Below are positions 1-5,111 of a stretch of 5,111 bases of DNA, one piece after another. Under the pieces are notes generated by a model, which saw only the letters and a program-made list of their open reading frames with translations, had not been told where the DNA came from and ran no database searches. The DNA is from Verrucomicrobia bacterium UBA1727 (GTDB lineage Bacteria > Verrucomicrobiota > Kiritimatiellia > RFP12 > UBA1067): the NCBI GenBank assembly GCA_002315875.1, contig DCIL01000090.1, positions 2,731-7,841 on the forward strand. The letters are read 5' to 3'. Each line of letters opens with the position of its first letter. Position 1 is the first letter of the stretch. Both the position numbers and the translations under genes were made by a program.

Positions 1-417
1 GCGAACGATGCGGTCAACCGCGTCTCGTTCGTCGTGAATCAGAAGATCGAGGAACTTTCCGGCAAGTTGATCCAGCTCTTGAAGGACGTCGAAACCGACA
101 AGACCGAGTTCAAATCCCTCGGCATCACCTTTGAGGAAAAGGCGTTTTACGACATCCTCGTCGATCTCCGTGATACGCACAAGTTCGAGTATGCGGACGA
201 GAAGTGCAAGACGCTGGCGAAGAAGATCAAATCGCTGGTGGATGGAACGAGCGTCTACGCCGATTGGATGAACAACGATAATCTCCGCAATCAGCTGGCG
301 ACCGATCTCACGACGCTCCTCTACACCGAGGGCTACCCGCCGGATTGGGACGATGAGGTCTTCCAGAAGGTCCTTGAACAGATGGAAAACTACAAGCGGT
401 ATCAATCTGATTTATGA
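1..417 (+). CDS. hsdR: Type I restriction enzyme R subunit (HsdR-like), C-terminal fragment
   Basis: This is the 3' end of a gene whose reading frame is open from base 1, so the true start lies outside the window; the GTG at 34 is an internal valine. The 138 visible residues are polar and helical. They resemble the C-terminal helical region (DUF3387 type) of HsdR, the ATP-dependent translocase and endonuclease subunit of type I restriction-modification complexes. Family-like landmarks are the FEEKAFYDIL stretch, the ADWMNNDNLRNQL segment and the late GYPPDWDDEVFQKVLEQ block just before the end. This region is thought to contact the methyltransferase core. The helicase and nuclease motifs would be upstream and cannot be checked, so it is unknown whether the protein is intact. 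No hsdM or hsdS follows it, so any partners must be on the left. The family call is made by pattern recognition only. Confidence 0.78.
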   Translation, partial: ANDAVNRVSFVVNQKIEELSGKLIQLLKDVETDKTEFKSLGITFEEKAFYDILVDLRDTHKFEYADEKCKTLAKKIKSLVDGTSVYADWMNNDNLRNQLATDLTTLLYTEGYPPDWDDEVFQKVLEQMENYKRYQSDL

Positions 418-423
418 TATAAT
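415..423 (+). promoter_or_regulatory. Extended -10 promoter element for the glycosidase gene
   Basis: The perfect -10 hexamer TATAAT lies at 418-423, and TG at 415-416 one base before it completes an extended -10 (TGnTATAAT). The TG belongs to the TGA stop codon of the upstream hsdR-like gene. No -35-like hexamer is visible 16 to 19 bases upstream, which fits the lower -35 dependence of extended -10 promoters. Transcription would start near 430, giving a leader of under 30 bases that contains the ribosome binding site. The promoter call is inferred from sequence. Confidence 0.6.
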
Positions 424-444
424 GCGCAACATTAACCTCAAGTC

Positions 445-449
445 AAGGA
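445..449 (+). promoter_or_regulatory. Ribosome binding site of the glycosidase gene
   Basis: AAGGA lies seven bases before the ATG at 457. An in-frame TAA at 433-435 bars any longer N-terminus, so this site and that stop together fix the start codon. Confidence 0.75.
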
Positions 450-456
450 ACAAGTT

Positions 457-1926
457 ATGATAGCCACTGCGATTACGTTTGCCGTGCTGACGCTCAGCGC
501 TGACTTCACGGCTCCTAATGGCGAGATCCGCCGTGACCTGCATTGCTCGGGCTTCGGTCCGCAAATCTGCTCGTGTCCGTGGGAGTACATCGAGAATCTC
601 AAGTCCTTTGGCATGAAGGCCTCGCGCACCCACGACTGGGCGCTCATCAACCCGAACGAGCGCGTCTGCGACAATCACATGGTCTTTCCGCTCGATCATC
701 TCGACCCGAAGGATCCGAAGAGCTATTACTTCAAGGCGACGGACTTCCTGCTGAAGCGTACGATCCAGGAGTGTGGACATGAGGTGTTCTACCGTCTCGG
801 CACCTCGATCGAGCACGCCTACTACGGCGGCAGGTTCAACATCAATATTCCGAAGGATTTCGACCGCGTCGCCGAGAACTTCGCAGCGACCGTGCGTCAT
901 TACAACCGCGGCTGGGCTGAGGGCTTCAACTGGAACATCAAGTATTGGGAAATCTGGAACGAACCAGATGGCGTCGGCAACATGTGGTGGCTCCCCGATG
1001 ACGATCCGCGTTTCACCAACAAGCCGGCCAACATGAAGGATCAGAAGGCGGTGGAGGCGGCGCGGGAGAAGCGTTGCCGCGAGCTCTTCGTCGAGTTCTA
1101 CGTCACTTGTCTCAAGCGCCTCAAGTCCGAGTTCGGCGATTCAATCAAGGTGGGCGGTCCCGCGATGTGCGGTTGGAAGGGTGATTATTTCAAGGACATC
1201 CTCACCGCCTGCAAGCAGGCCGGGGTTGCGCCCGATTTCATCTCCTGGCATCATTACATGGAGGATTCCGACTGTGCGGTGAACGCCATCCGGCAGGCAC
1301 GTGAGCTCTGCGATTCGTTCGGCTTCACGAAGTGCGAGCTCATCATCAACGAGTGGCATTACTTCAGCTTCAGCGATTATGACTGGAACATCCTTCGCTC
1401 ACCGAAGCCGGAGGCGATTCGCAAGTGCTGGACGGGTCCCCGTTCCCACAACGGCATCGACTCCTCGGCGTTCTTCCTCTCCACGGTTTCGCGTTTCCAC
1501 GATACCGCGCTCACCCAGAGCTATTACTATGGTTGCAGCAACATCGGCTCGTGGGGATACATGGATTCGCTCAAGCAGAAGTACAAGATCTTCTACGCGC
1601 TGCAGCTGATGGGCAAGTTCATGAAGACCTACAAGAACCGCTTCGTGGCGAAGGGCGTCGATCCGAAGGGTCCGTCGATCGCGACCATTCTCGCGGCGAA
1701 GAGTGCGGATGGCAAGAAGAGCGCGCTGCTCATTGCCGATTACCGCGTGCGTACGAAAGAGATCACTGTTGACGTGAAGGGCATTCCGGCTGACGCCAAG
1801 GTGAAGGCCACGGTGCTCGACTACACGCAGGACCTTGCGTCCGCTCAGGTCATCTTCAAGGACGGCAAGCTCACGATTCCGAAGACGGACGAGGAGAGTG
1901 CGGCGTATCTCGTCGAGTTCGAATGA
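457..1926 (+). CDS. GH39-like clan GH-A glycoside hydrolase (beta-xylosidase-like)
   Basis: This 489-residue protein looks like a retaining glycosidase related to family GH39 (beta-xylosidase and alpha-L-iduronidase relatives), which hydrolyses glycosidic bonds in plant or host polysaccharides. The (beta/alpha)8 barrel shows the RTHDW motif, a YRLGTSIEH motif, WEIWNEPD with the likely acid/base Glu169, SWHHY, and LIINEWHY with the likely nucleophile Glu299. A small beta-rich domain of about 80 residues follows the barrel at the C-terminus, as in many GH39 enzymes. The first 15 residues are hydrophobic and end in LSA, which could be a short signal peptide, but no Lys or Arg precedes the hydrophobic stretch. 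There are 14 cysteines, many for an exported enzyme. The stop overlaps the PHP gene as ATGA, so the two are probably co-transcribed and translationally coupled. The substrate cannot be told from sequence. Confidence 0.85.
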   Translation: MIATAITFAVLTLSADFTAPNGEIRRDLHCSGFGPQICSCPWEYIENLKSFGMKASRTHDWALINPNERVCDNHMVFPLDHLDPKDPKSYYFKATDFLLKRTIQECGHEVFYRLGTSIEHAYYGGRFNINIPKDFDRVAENFAATVRHYNRGWAEGFNWNIKYWEIWNEPDGVGNMWWLPDDDPRFTNKPANMKDQKAVEAAREKRCRELFVEFYVTCLKRLKSEFGDSIKVGGPAMCGWKGDYFKDILTACKQAGVAPDFISWHHYMEDSDCAVNAIRQARELCDSFGFTKCELIINEWHYFSFSDYDWNILRSPKPEAIRKCWTGPRSHNGIDSSAFFLSTVSRFHDTALTQSYYYGCSNIGSWGYMDSLKQKYKIFYALQLMGKFMKTYKNRFVAKGVDPKGPSIATILAAKSADGKKSALLIADYRVRTKEITVDVKGIPADAKVKATVLDYTQDLASAQVIFKDGKLTIPKTDEESAAYLVEFE

Positions 1927-2756
1927 TCGTTGATTTCCACGTCCATTCCACCGCTTCCGACGGCACGCGCGATCCTCGCGATCTTGCCGCGGAAGCGGAA
2001 CTACGTGGTTTCCGGGCGATTGCGCTCACCGATCACGACAATTGCGATGGCATAGCCGACTTCACCGGCGTTCCGGGCATCGAGCTTTCGATCGAGCCGG
2101 GGTCGGGTTTCGACAGATTTCATCTGCTCGGACTCGGGATCGATCCCGAGAACGCACGACTCAAGGAGTTTCTTCGGAGCATTCTCGACGGACGCAACCG
2201 CCGCAACGAACGCATCTTCGCGAACTTCCATCGGCTGGGCATTGATATTCGTCCCGAGCCGCACGGCGAGGTCCTGGCGCGTCCGCACTTCGCTCGCTGG
2301 CTCATGGAGCATCGATATGTCTCTTCCATTGCCGAGGCATTCGGGAAGTATTTGACACCGGATGCTCCGGACGCGACGCGCTGTTACGAGGAGCGGTATC
2401 ATCCGTCGCAGGAGGAGGCGTTTTCGGTGATTCACGGTGCAGGCGGAATCTGCGTGATGGCGCATCCCAGGTATTGGAAGAACGAATGGAAGCGCGTCGG
2501 TTGCGATTTTGCCGCGGCGGAACGCTCATTTGCCGAGCTCAAGGAGAAGGGGCTTGATGGCCTCGAGGCGCTGTATCAGGCGAATCTGCCCGAGGAGGAT
2601 GTTCGGTTTACGATGATCGCCGAGCGCTTGAAGCTTCTCAAGTCGGCGGGCAGTGACTATCATGGGGCTAACAAGCCGACGATTCCGCTCGGCATGGAAG
2701 TTACGGAAAAGTTCATATCTCCGCTCCTTGAACAGTTGCGATTGAATGTAGTATAA
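1923..2756 (+). CDS. PHP-domain metallophosphoesterase (TrpH/YciV-like)
   Basis: This 277-residue protein belongs to the PHP family, in the branch holding 3',5'-nucleoside bisphosphate phosphatase and the RNA 5'-exonuclease RNase AM (YciV/TrpH). These are soluble cytoplasmic enzymes that use a multi-metal centre to cleave phosphoesters. Its length fits the family. Visible metal-ligand motifs are HVH (His6, His8) with Asp13 in SDG, TDHD with His38, Glu54 in GIELS, His67 in FHLLGLG, His181 in MAHPRYW, and Asp245 and His247 in SDYHG. His122 in RPHFARW is also at a family-conserved position. The active site therefore looks complete. The ATG overlaps the stop of the glycosidase gene by four bases and has no strong ribosome binding site of its own, so translation probably depends on coupling. 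A direct metabolic link with the glycosidase is not obvious. The exact substrate (nucleotide, short RNA or another phosphate ester) is uncertain. Confidence 0.9.
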   Translation: MIVDFHVHSTASDGTRDPRDLAAEAELRGFRAIALTDHDNCDGIADFTGVPGIELSIEPGSGFDRFHLLGLGIDPENARLKEFLRSILDGRNRRNERIFANFHRLGIDIRPEPHGEVLARPHFARWLMEHRYVSSIAEAFGKYLTPDAPDATRCYEERYHPSQEEAFSVIHGAGGICVMAHPRYWKNEWKRVGCDFAAAERSFAELKEKGLDGLEALYQANLPEEDVRFTMIAERLKLLKSAGSDYHGANKPTIPLGMEVTEKFISPLLEQLRLNVV

Positions 2757-2757
2757 T
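2728..2757 (+). promoter_or_regulatory. Sigma70-type promoter for the nifU-like operon
   Basis: A perfect TATAAT lies at 2752-2757, with TTGAAC (four of six matches to the -35 consensus) at 2728-2733 and an 18-base spacer. The whole element lies in the last codons of the PHP gene, and the TAA stop of that gene (2754-2756) is part of the -10 box. Transcription would begin near 2764, giving a short A+T-rich leader before the nifU-like gene. This marks the likely start of a second transcription unit; it is inferred from sequence only. Confidence 0.6.
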
Positions 2758-2774
2758 ACGAGAAAATTTCAAAT

Positions 2775-2779
2775 AAGGA
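2775..2779 (+). promoter_or_regulatory. Ribosome binding site of the nifU-like gene
   Basis: AAGGA lies eight bases before the ATG at 2788. The alternative TTG at 2782 would leave only two bases of spacing, so this site decides in favour of the ATG and a 74-residue product. Confidence 0.75.
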
Positions 2780-2787
2780 TATTGACT

Positions 2788-3012
2788 ATGGAAGAAAAGA
2801 TCAAGGCGAAACTCGAAGTTCTTCGTACTGGATTGCAGGCGGATGGCGGCGATCTGGAACTTGTGAAAATTGAGGGTAAGGTCGTTTATCTCAAGCTTGT
2901 CGGACATTGCGGATCCTGTCCGTTCGCGATGATGACCATCAAGCAGGGCATTGAAGTCGGTCTTCAGGAGATTGATCCGGAAATCACCGTGGAAAGGGTG
3001 ATGGAGGCATGA
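2788..3012 (+). CDS. Stand-alone NifU C-terminal-like Fe-S scaffold protein
   Basis: This 74-residue protein consists only of the NifU C-terminal (Nfu-type) domain, which binds or passes on Fe-S clusters in the cytoplasm. The hallmarks are LQADGGDLELV (residues 16-26) and GHCGSCPFA, with the CxxC cysteines Cys41 and Cys44, followed by the helix MTIKQGIE. Stand-alone domains of about 70 to 80 residues are common, so the gene looks complete. It lacks the IscU-like and [2Fe-2S] domains of full NifU. Its last codons overlap the start of the iorB-like gene as ATGA, which suggests coupled synthesis. It may serve the Fe-S clusters of an oxidoreductase that works with that neighbour, though a general housekeeping role is equally possible. 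The ATG at 2788 is chosen over the TTG at 2782 because of ribosome binding site spacing. Confidence 0.9.
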   Translation: MEEKIKAKLEVLRTGLQADGGDLELVKIEGKVVYLKLVGHCGSCPFAMMTIKQGIEVGLQEIDPEITVERVMEA

Positions 3013-3605
3013 AGACGGTCAATGTGAGTCTGGTCGGCGTTGGTGGGCAGGGAATCATTCTGACGGCGGATCTGCTTGCGAAGACGGCGGCGATTGCCGG
3101 GTTGGACGTCAAGAAGTCCGAGATTCACGGCATGGCCCAGCGCGGCGGCAGCGTGACGAGTCAGGTGCGTTTTGGTGAGAGTGTCGCTTCGCCCATCATT
3201 CAGGAAGGCACTGCCGACATCCTCATCTCCTTCGATAAGCTCGAGGCGGTGCGCAATGCCGGCGTACTCGCGAAAGACGGCGTGGCAATCGTCAACGATC
3301 TCTATCTCACTCCGGTCACGGTTTCGTCCGGCCAGCAGCAGGATGTCGCCGATCTCGGCGGACTTCTCAAGAAGACCTTCGCAAAGCGACTGGTGCTCGT
3401 CGATGCGATGAAGATCGCGCGAGAAGAGGTTGGGAACGAGCGGACGATGAATATGGTCATCGCCGGCGCGCTTTCGGCCCGTTGTCCTTTCAAGGAGGCG
3501 GACTGGATGAAGGCGCTCGAGTCCTTGCTCTCCGGTCCCAAGGCGAAGCTTCTTGATATCAACAAGAAGGCCTTTGCCCTCGGCCGCGCCGCGGTTTCAG
3601 TTTGA
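3009..3605 (+). CDS. iorB: Indolepyruvate:ferredoxin oxidoreductase beta subunit-like (IorB)
   Basis: This 198-residue protein matches the gamma-type domain of the pyruvate/2-oxoacid:ferredoxin oxidoreductase superfamily, in the form found as IorB. IorB pairs with IorA, which carries thiamine diphosphate and Fe-S clusters, to convert aryl pyruvates oxidatively to acyl-CoA in anaerobes. Visible signs are the N-terminal GVGGQGIILT motif (residues 10-19), EIHGMAQRGGSV (38-49), the ADILISFDKLEA strand and helix, and a C-terminal helical part. Its length is typical of IorB. No ferredoxin-type cysteine motif is present, as expected for this subunit. The start ATG overlaps the nifU-like stop; AAAGGG at 2993-2998 is a plausible ribosome binding site ten bases upstream. 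No iorA is in the window, although the two are commonly adjacent. Other 2-oxoacid oxidoreductase gamma subunits are the main alternative identity. Confidence 0.83.
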   Translation: MKTVNVSLVGVGGQGIILTADLLAKTAAIAGLDVKKSEIHGMAQRGGSVTSQVRFGESVASPIIQEGTADILISFDKLEAVRNAGVLAKDGVAIVNDLYLTPVTVSSGQQQDVADLGGLLKKTFAKRLVLVDAMKIAREEVGNERTMNMVIAGALSARCPFKEADWMKALESLLSGPKAKLLDINKKAFALGRAAVSV

Positions 3606-3607
3606 CT

Positions 3608-4069
3608 ATGCGCAAGCTTTTCTGGCAGATTTTCAAGTATGGCATAATCGGAGTTTTCGCGACGATAATCAATCTTGTCGTGGCGGAGATTTGCGCGGCG
3701 TATGTGTGGCCCTGTCTCGGGGCGGATGATCTGTTCGTAAAGTATTGCGGCTTTTCCGCGTCCGGGGTCGATGACTCGGTGCGTGCCGTGCTTGCGGTCT
3801 ATTGCAATCTCGTCGGCTTCTTCGTGGCGAATGTGGTCTGCTGGCTTCTCAATCGCAAGTACGTGTTCACGCCAGGTCGTCATCGCTGGTACATGGAGTA
3901 TCTTTATTTTCTTGCCGGCAGCGGTTTCGCGATCGCCTGCGGTTCGGCGGCGATCTGGGCGCTGGTCAGGTACTACGGAATGCAGACGACGTATTCGTTC
4001 GTGATCAATGTAATGGTTTCCGTGGCGGTCAATTTCGTGGTTCGCAAGTTGTTCGTATTCAAGGATTAG
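3608..4069 (+). CDS. GtrA-like four-helix membrane protein
   Basis: This 153-residue integral membrane protein belongs to the GtrA/DPMS family. Characterised members help move polyprenyl-phosphate sugars across the inner membrane or support glycosylation of O-antigen, teichoic acid or arabinogalactan. Four hydrophobic segments are visible at about residues 8-32, 60-81, 97-121 and 127-145. Family signs are QIFKYGIIGVFATIINL at the start, CWLLNRKYVF after helix 2, and NFVVRKLFVFKD at the end. The stretch between helices 1 and 2 (about residues 33-59) is polar and longer than usual for this family. The ATG at 3608 lies two bases after the iorB-like stop. A TTG at 3602 would overlap that gene and add two residues. 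Neither start has a clear ribosome binding site, so coupling to the upstream gene is likely. The partner glycosyltransferase often found beside gtrA is not visible here. Confidence 0.85.
   Translation: MRKLFWQIFKYGIIGVFATIINLVVAEICAAYVWPCLGADDLFVKYCGFSASGVDDSVRAVLAVYCNLVGFFVANVVCWLLNRKYVFTPGRHRWYMEYLYFLAGSGFAIACGSAAIWALVRYYGMQTTYSFVINVMVSVAVNFVVRKLFVFKD
4061..4065 (+). promoter_or_regulatory. Ribosome binding site of the secretin gene
   Basis: AAGGA, located in the last two codons of the gtrA-like gene, lies seven bases before the ATG at 4073. This fixes the secretin start and matches the spacing seen at 445 and 2775. Confidence 0.75.
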
Positions 4070-4072
4070 ACG

Positions 4073-5111
4073 ATGAATAAGTTTCATTCTGTTTTCTTCG
4101 TGCTCGCGGCAAGCGTCGGCTTTACGGCCATCGCCGAGAACGTCGATTATGCCGCTATCGCCGAGCAGGCGGTGAAGGCGGCGGCCGAGCGTCAGGCGCG
4201 TGAGTCGGCGGAGTGGGAGAAGTCCGCTCGCGAGACCGCCGAGAAGACGGCCAAGGAGGCGACGGAGGATGCGATCAAGGCCGCAGTCGAGAAGGCCGCG
4301 GCGGCGGCCGCGAAGGAGGCCGCGGCGGCGGCGGCCGAGACCGCGGCGAAGGAGACGGCGAAGGCGATTGCGGACGAGAAGGAGGCGAAGGCCGAGCGCA
4401 AGGAGGAGCTCAGTCGCATCAATACCCGCGTCTTCCATCTCAATCATGCGTCGGCGAAGGAAGTGGCCGATAATCTCAATACGATGTGGAACGGCGAGTT
4501 CGGCCAGGTGTGGAAGGTGACGAAGATGGCGGTTCCGTTCCCCGAATCGAATTCGGTCTTGGTCACGGCTCCGCGACTCATTCTCGATGCCTGCGAGAAG
4601 GCGGTCGCGCTTCTCGACACCGAAGCTCCGCAGGTCTACATCGAGGCGCGTTTCGTTGAACTCGGCAATACTGCGTCCCATAAGGTCGGTATTGACTGGG
4701 CGTTGCTCGGCGGGACTACGATTGAGGGTAGCGCCGGTGGAGGAATTCAGACGACCCATCTTGGAACCGGCGTGAAGGAATATACGAAAAGCGTCGTATC
4801 GCGTTCGGGCTCCACTACTACTACCGAGGGCTATGGACTGACGGGTCTTGCGAATTCAGACGGTTCGATCTCCTACTTTAACGGCACCTTGAATTTCTCT
4901 CAGATGTCGATGACCTTGAGCGCCTTGGACGCGACCGAGGATGCGAAGACGTTTTCCAATCCGAAGATCATTGTTTCGTCCGGCAAGAAGGCGACGGTGG
5001 ATATGACGACGAAGTATCCGAACGTGAAGATCTCCACCAAGCGTACGACCGGAACCACGGACTCCGTCGATATCGCCTCCAGTCTTGAGGCGATTCCGGG
5101 CGAGGACAAGT
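4073..5111 (+). CDS. Secretin (GspD/PilQ-like) with alanine-rich helical N-terminus, 3' truncated by window
   Basis: The frame from ATG 4073 stays open to the window end, giving 346 visible residues of a longer protein. Residues 1-21 form a Sec signal peptide ending AIA. Residues 22-116 are rich in Ala, Glu and Lys, with two runs of six alanines, and are predicted to be a long helix or coiled coil. Residues 117-183 resemble a secretin N-domain (VFHLNHASAKEVADNL, then ESNSVLVTA and a helix ending LLDTE). From residue 187 the secretin core begins (QVYIEARFVEL), and TLNFSQMSMTLSALDATEDAK with SNPKIIVSSGKKATV (295-309) matches the conserved core. Secretins form multimeric outer-membrane channels for type II or III secretion, type IV pili or phage release. 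Which system this one serves is not shown, and no pilus or secretion partner is in the window. It follows the gtrA-like stop by three bases. Confidence 0.85.
   Translation, partial: MNKFHSVFFVLAASVGFTAIAENVDYAAIAEQAVKAAAERQARESAEWEKSARETAEKTAKEATEDAIKAAVEKAAAAAAKEAAAAAAETAAKETAKAIADEKEAKAERKEELSRINTRVFHLNHASAKEVADNLNTMWNGEFGQVWKVTKMAVPFPESNSVLVTAPRLILDACEKAVALLDTEAPQVYIEARFVELGNTASHKVGIDWALLGGTTIEGSAGGGIQTTHLGTGVKEYTKSVVSRSGSTTTTEGYGLTGLANSDGSISYFNGTLNFSQMSMTLSALDATEDAKTFSNPKIIVSSGKKATVDMTTKYPNVKISTKRTTGTTDSVDIASSLEAIPGEDK
4292..4339 (+). repeat. Imperfect GCC/GCG tandem encoding two [K/E]-A6-[K/E] units
   Basis: Two 24-base units rich in GCG and GCC codons encode K-A6-K followed by E-A6-E (residues 74-89) inside the secretin's helical N-terminus. 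The DNA is very G+C-rich and simple, the kind of tract that can vary in length by slippage; any length change in multiples of three would keep the frame. Confidence 0.7.

Noticed and set aside
371..381. The 11-mer TCCTTGAACAG occurs at 371-381 and again at 2725-2735, each upstream of a TATAAT box
   Set aside because: The distance from TTGAAC to the -10 box differs (38 and 18 bases), and both copies encode Leu-Glu-Gln in helical C-termini. Coincidence of codon use is the simpler explanation, though the second copy may serve as a -35.
412..900. A 162-codon - strand frame over the start of the glycosidase gene
   Set aside because: It is antisense to the conserved GH39-like motifs, has no recognisable domain and no supporting ribosome binding site was seen.
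2757..2787. Possible terminator or riboswitch in the gap before the nifU-like gene
   Set aside because: The gap is only about 30 bases, A+T-rich, with no inverted repeat or U-tract; it holds only promoter-proximal leader and the ribosome binding site.
2782..2790. TTGACTATG at the start of the nifU-like gene, repeated at 3602-3610 at the start of the gtrA-like gene
   Set aside because: TTGACT could look like a -35 or an alternative TTG start, but no -10 box follows at proper spacing in either place, and the ribosome binding site at 2775 favours the ATG. Probably chance.
4200..4520. Arg-rich and Gly-rich + strand frames over the alanine tract
   Set aside because: They are frame-shifted readings of the low-complexity secretin region; the secretin frame has a ribosome binding site, a signal peptide and recognisable domains.
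3302..4759. A 485-codon open frame on the - strand, rich in Arg and Leu
   Set aside because: It lies antisense to the iorB-like, gtrA-like and secretin genes, all of which have clear family motifs. Its Arg/Leu-rich repeats are the complement of the GCG/GCC/GAG codons of the secretin helix, and it resembles no family I know.

Overview
The window is a compact stretch of a bacterial chromosome with moderately high G+C. All seven recognisable genes are on the + strand, and the only gaps between them are 39 and 30 bases. The two genes that run off the window ends are the C-terminus of a type I restriction HsdR-like subunit on the left and the N-terminal part of an outer-membrane secretin on the right. 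The gene mix suggests a Gram-negative gut or sediment anaerobe: a secretin, an indolepyruvate:ferredoxin oxidoreductase-type subunit with an Fe-S scaffold domain, a cysteine-rich GH39-like glycosidase and AAGGA-type ribosome binding sites. A member of the PVC group (Kiritimatiellota, Lentisphaerota or Verrucomicrobiota) would fit, but this placement is an inference from gene content and style, with no marker gene in view.

Layout. Bases 1-417 encode the last 138 residues of the HsdR-like protein. Its TGA stop runs directly into a TATAAT box (418-423), followed by an AAGGA site and a GH39-like clan GH-A glycoside hydrolase (457-1926). The hydrolase stop overlaps the start of a PHP-family metallophosphoesterase (1923-2756) as ATGA. 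The PHP stop codon lies inside a second TATAAT box (2752-2757). This box opens a tightly packed run: a 74-residue NifU C-terminal-like Fe-S protein (2788-3012), an IorB-like oxidoreductase subunit (3009-3605, ATGA overlap), a GtrA-like four-helix membrane protein (3608-4069, 2-base gap) and a secretin with a long alanine-rich helical N-terminus (4073 to beyond 5111, 3-base gap).

How the genes may work together. Sequence suggests two transcription units: glycosidase plus PHP, and nifU-like, iorB-like, gtrA-like and secretin. The NifU-like and IorB-like proteins make biochemical sense as a pair, one for Fe-S handling and the other part of an Fe-S 2-oxoacid oxidoreductase. However, the catalytic alpha subunit is absent from the window. 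GtrA-like proteins act in lipid-linked sugar transfer and secretins form outer-membrane pores, so the second half of that unit concerns the envelope. No RNA gene, CRISPR array, insertion sequence, clear terminator hairpin or strong candidate for a wholly new system was seen. The most notable points are the promoter boxes fused to stop codons, the orphan IorB/NifU pair and the unusual N-terminus of the secretin.
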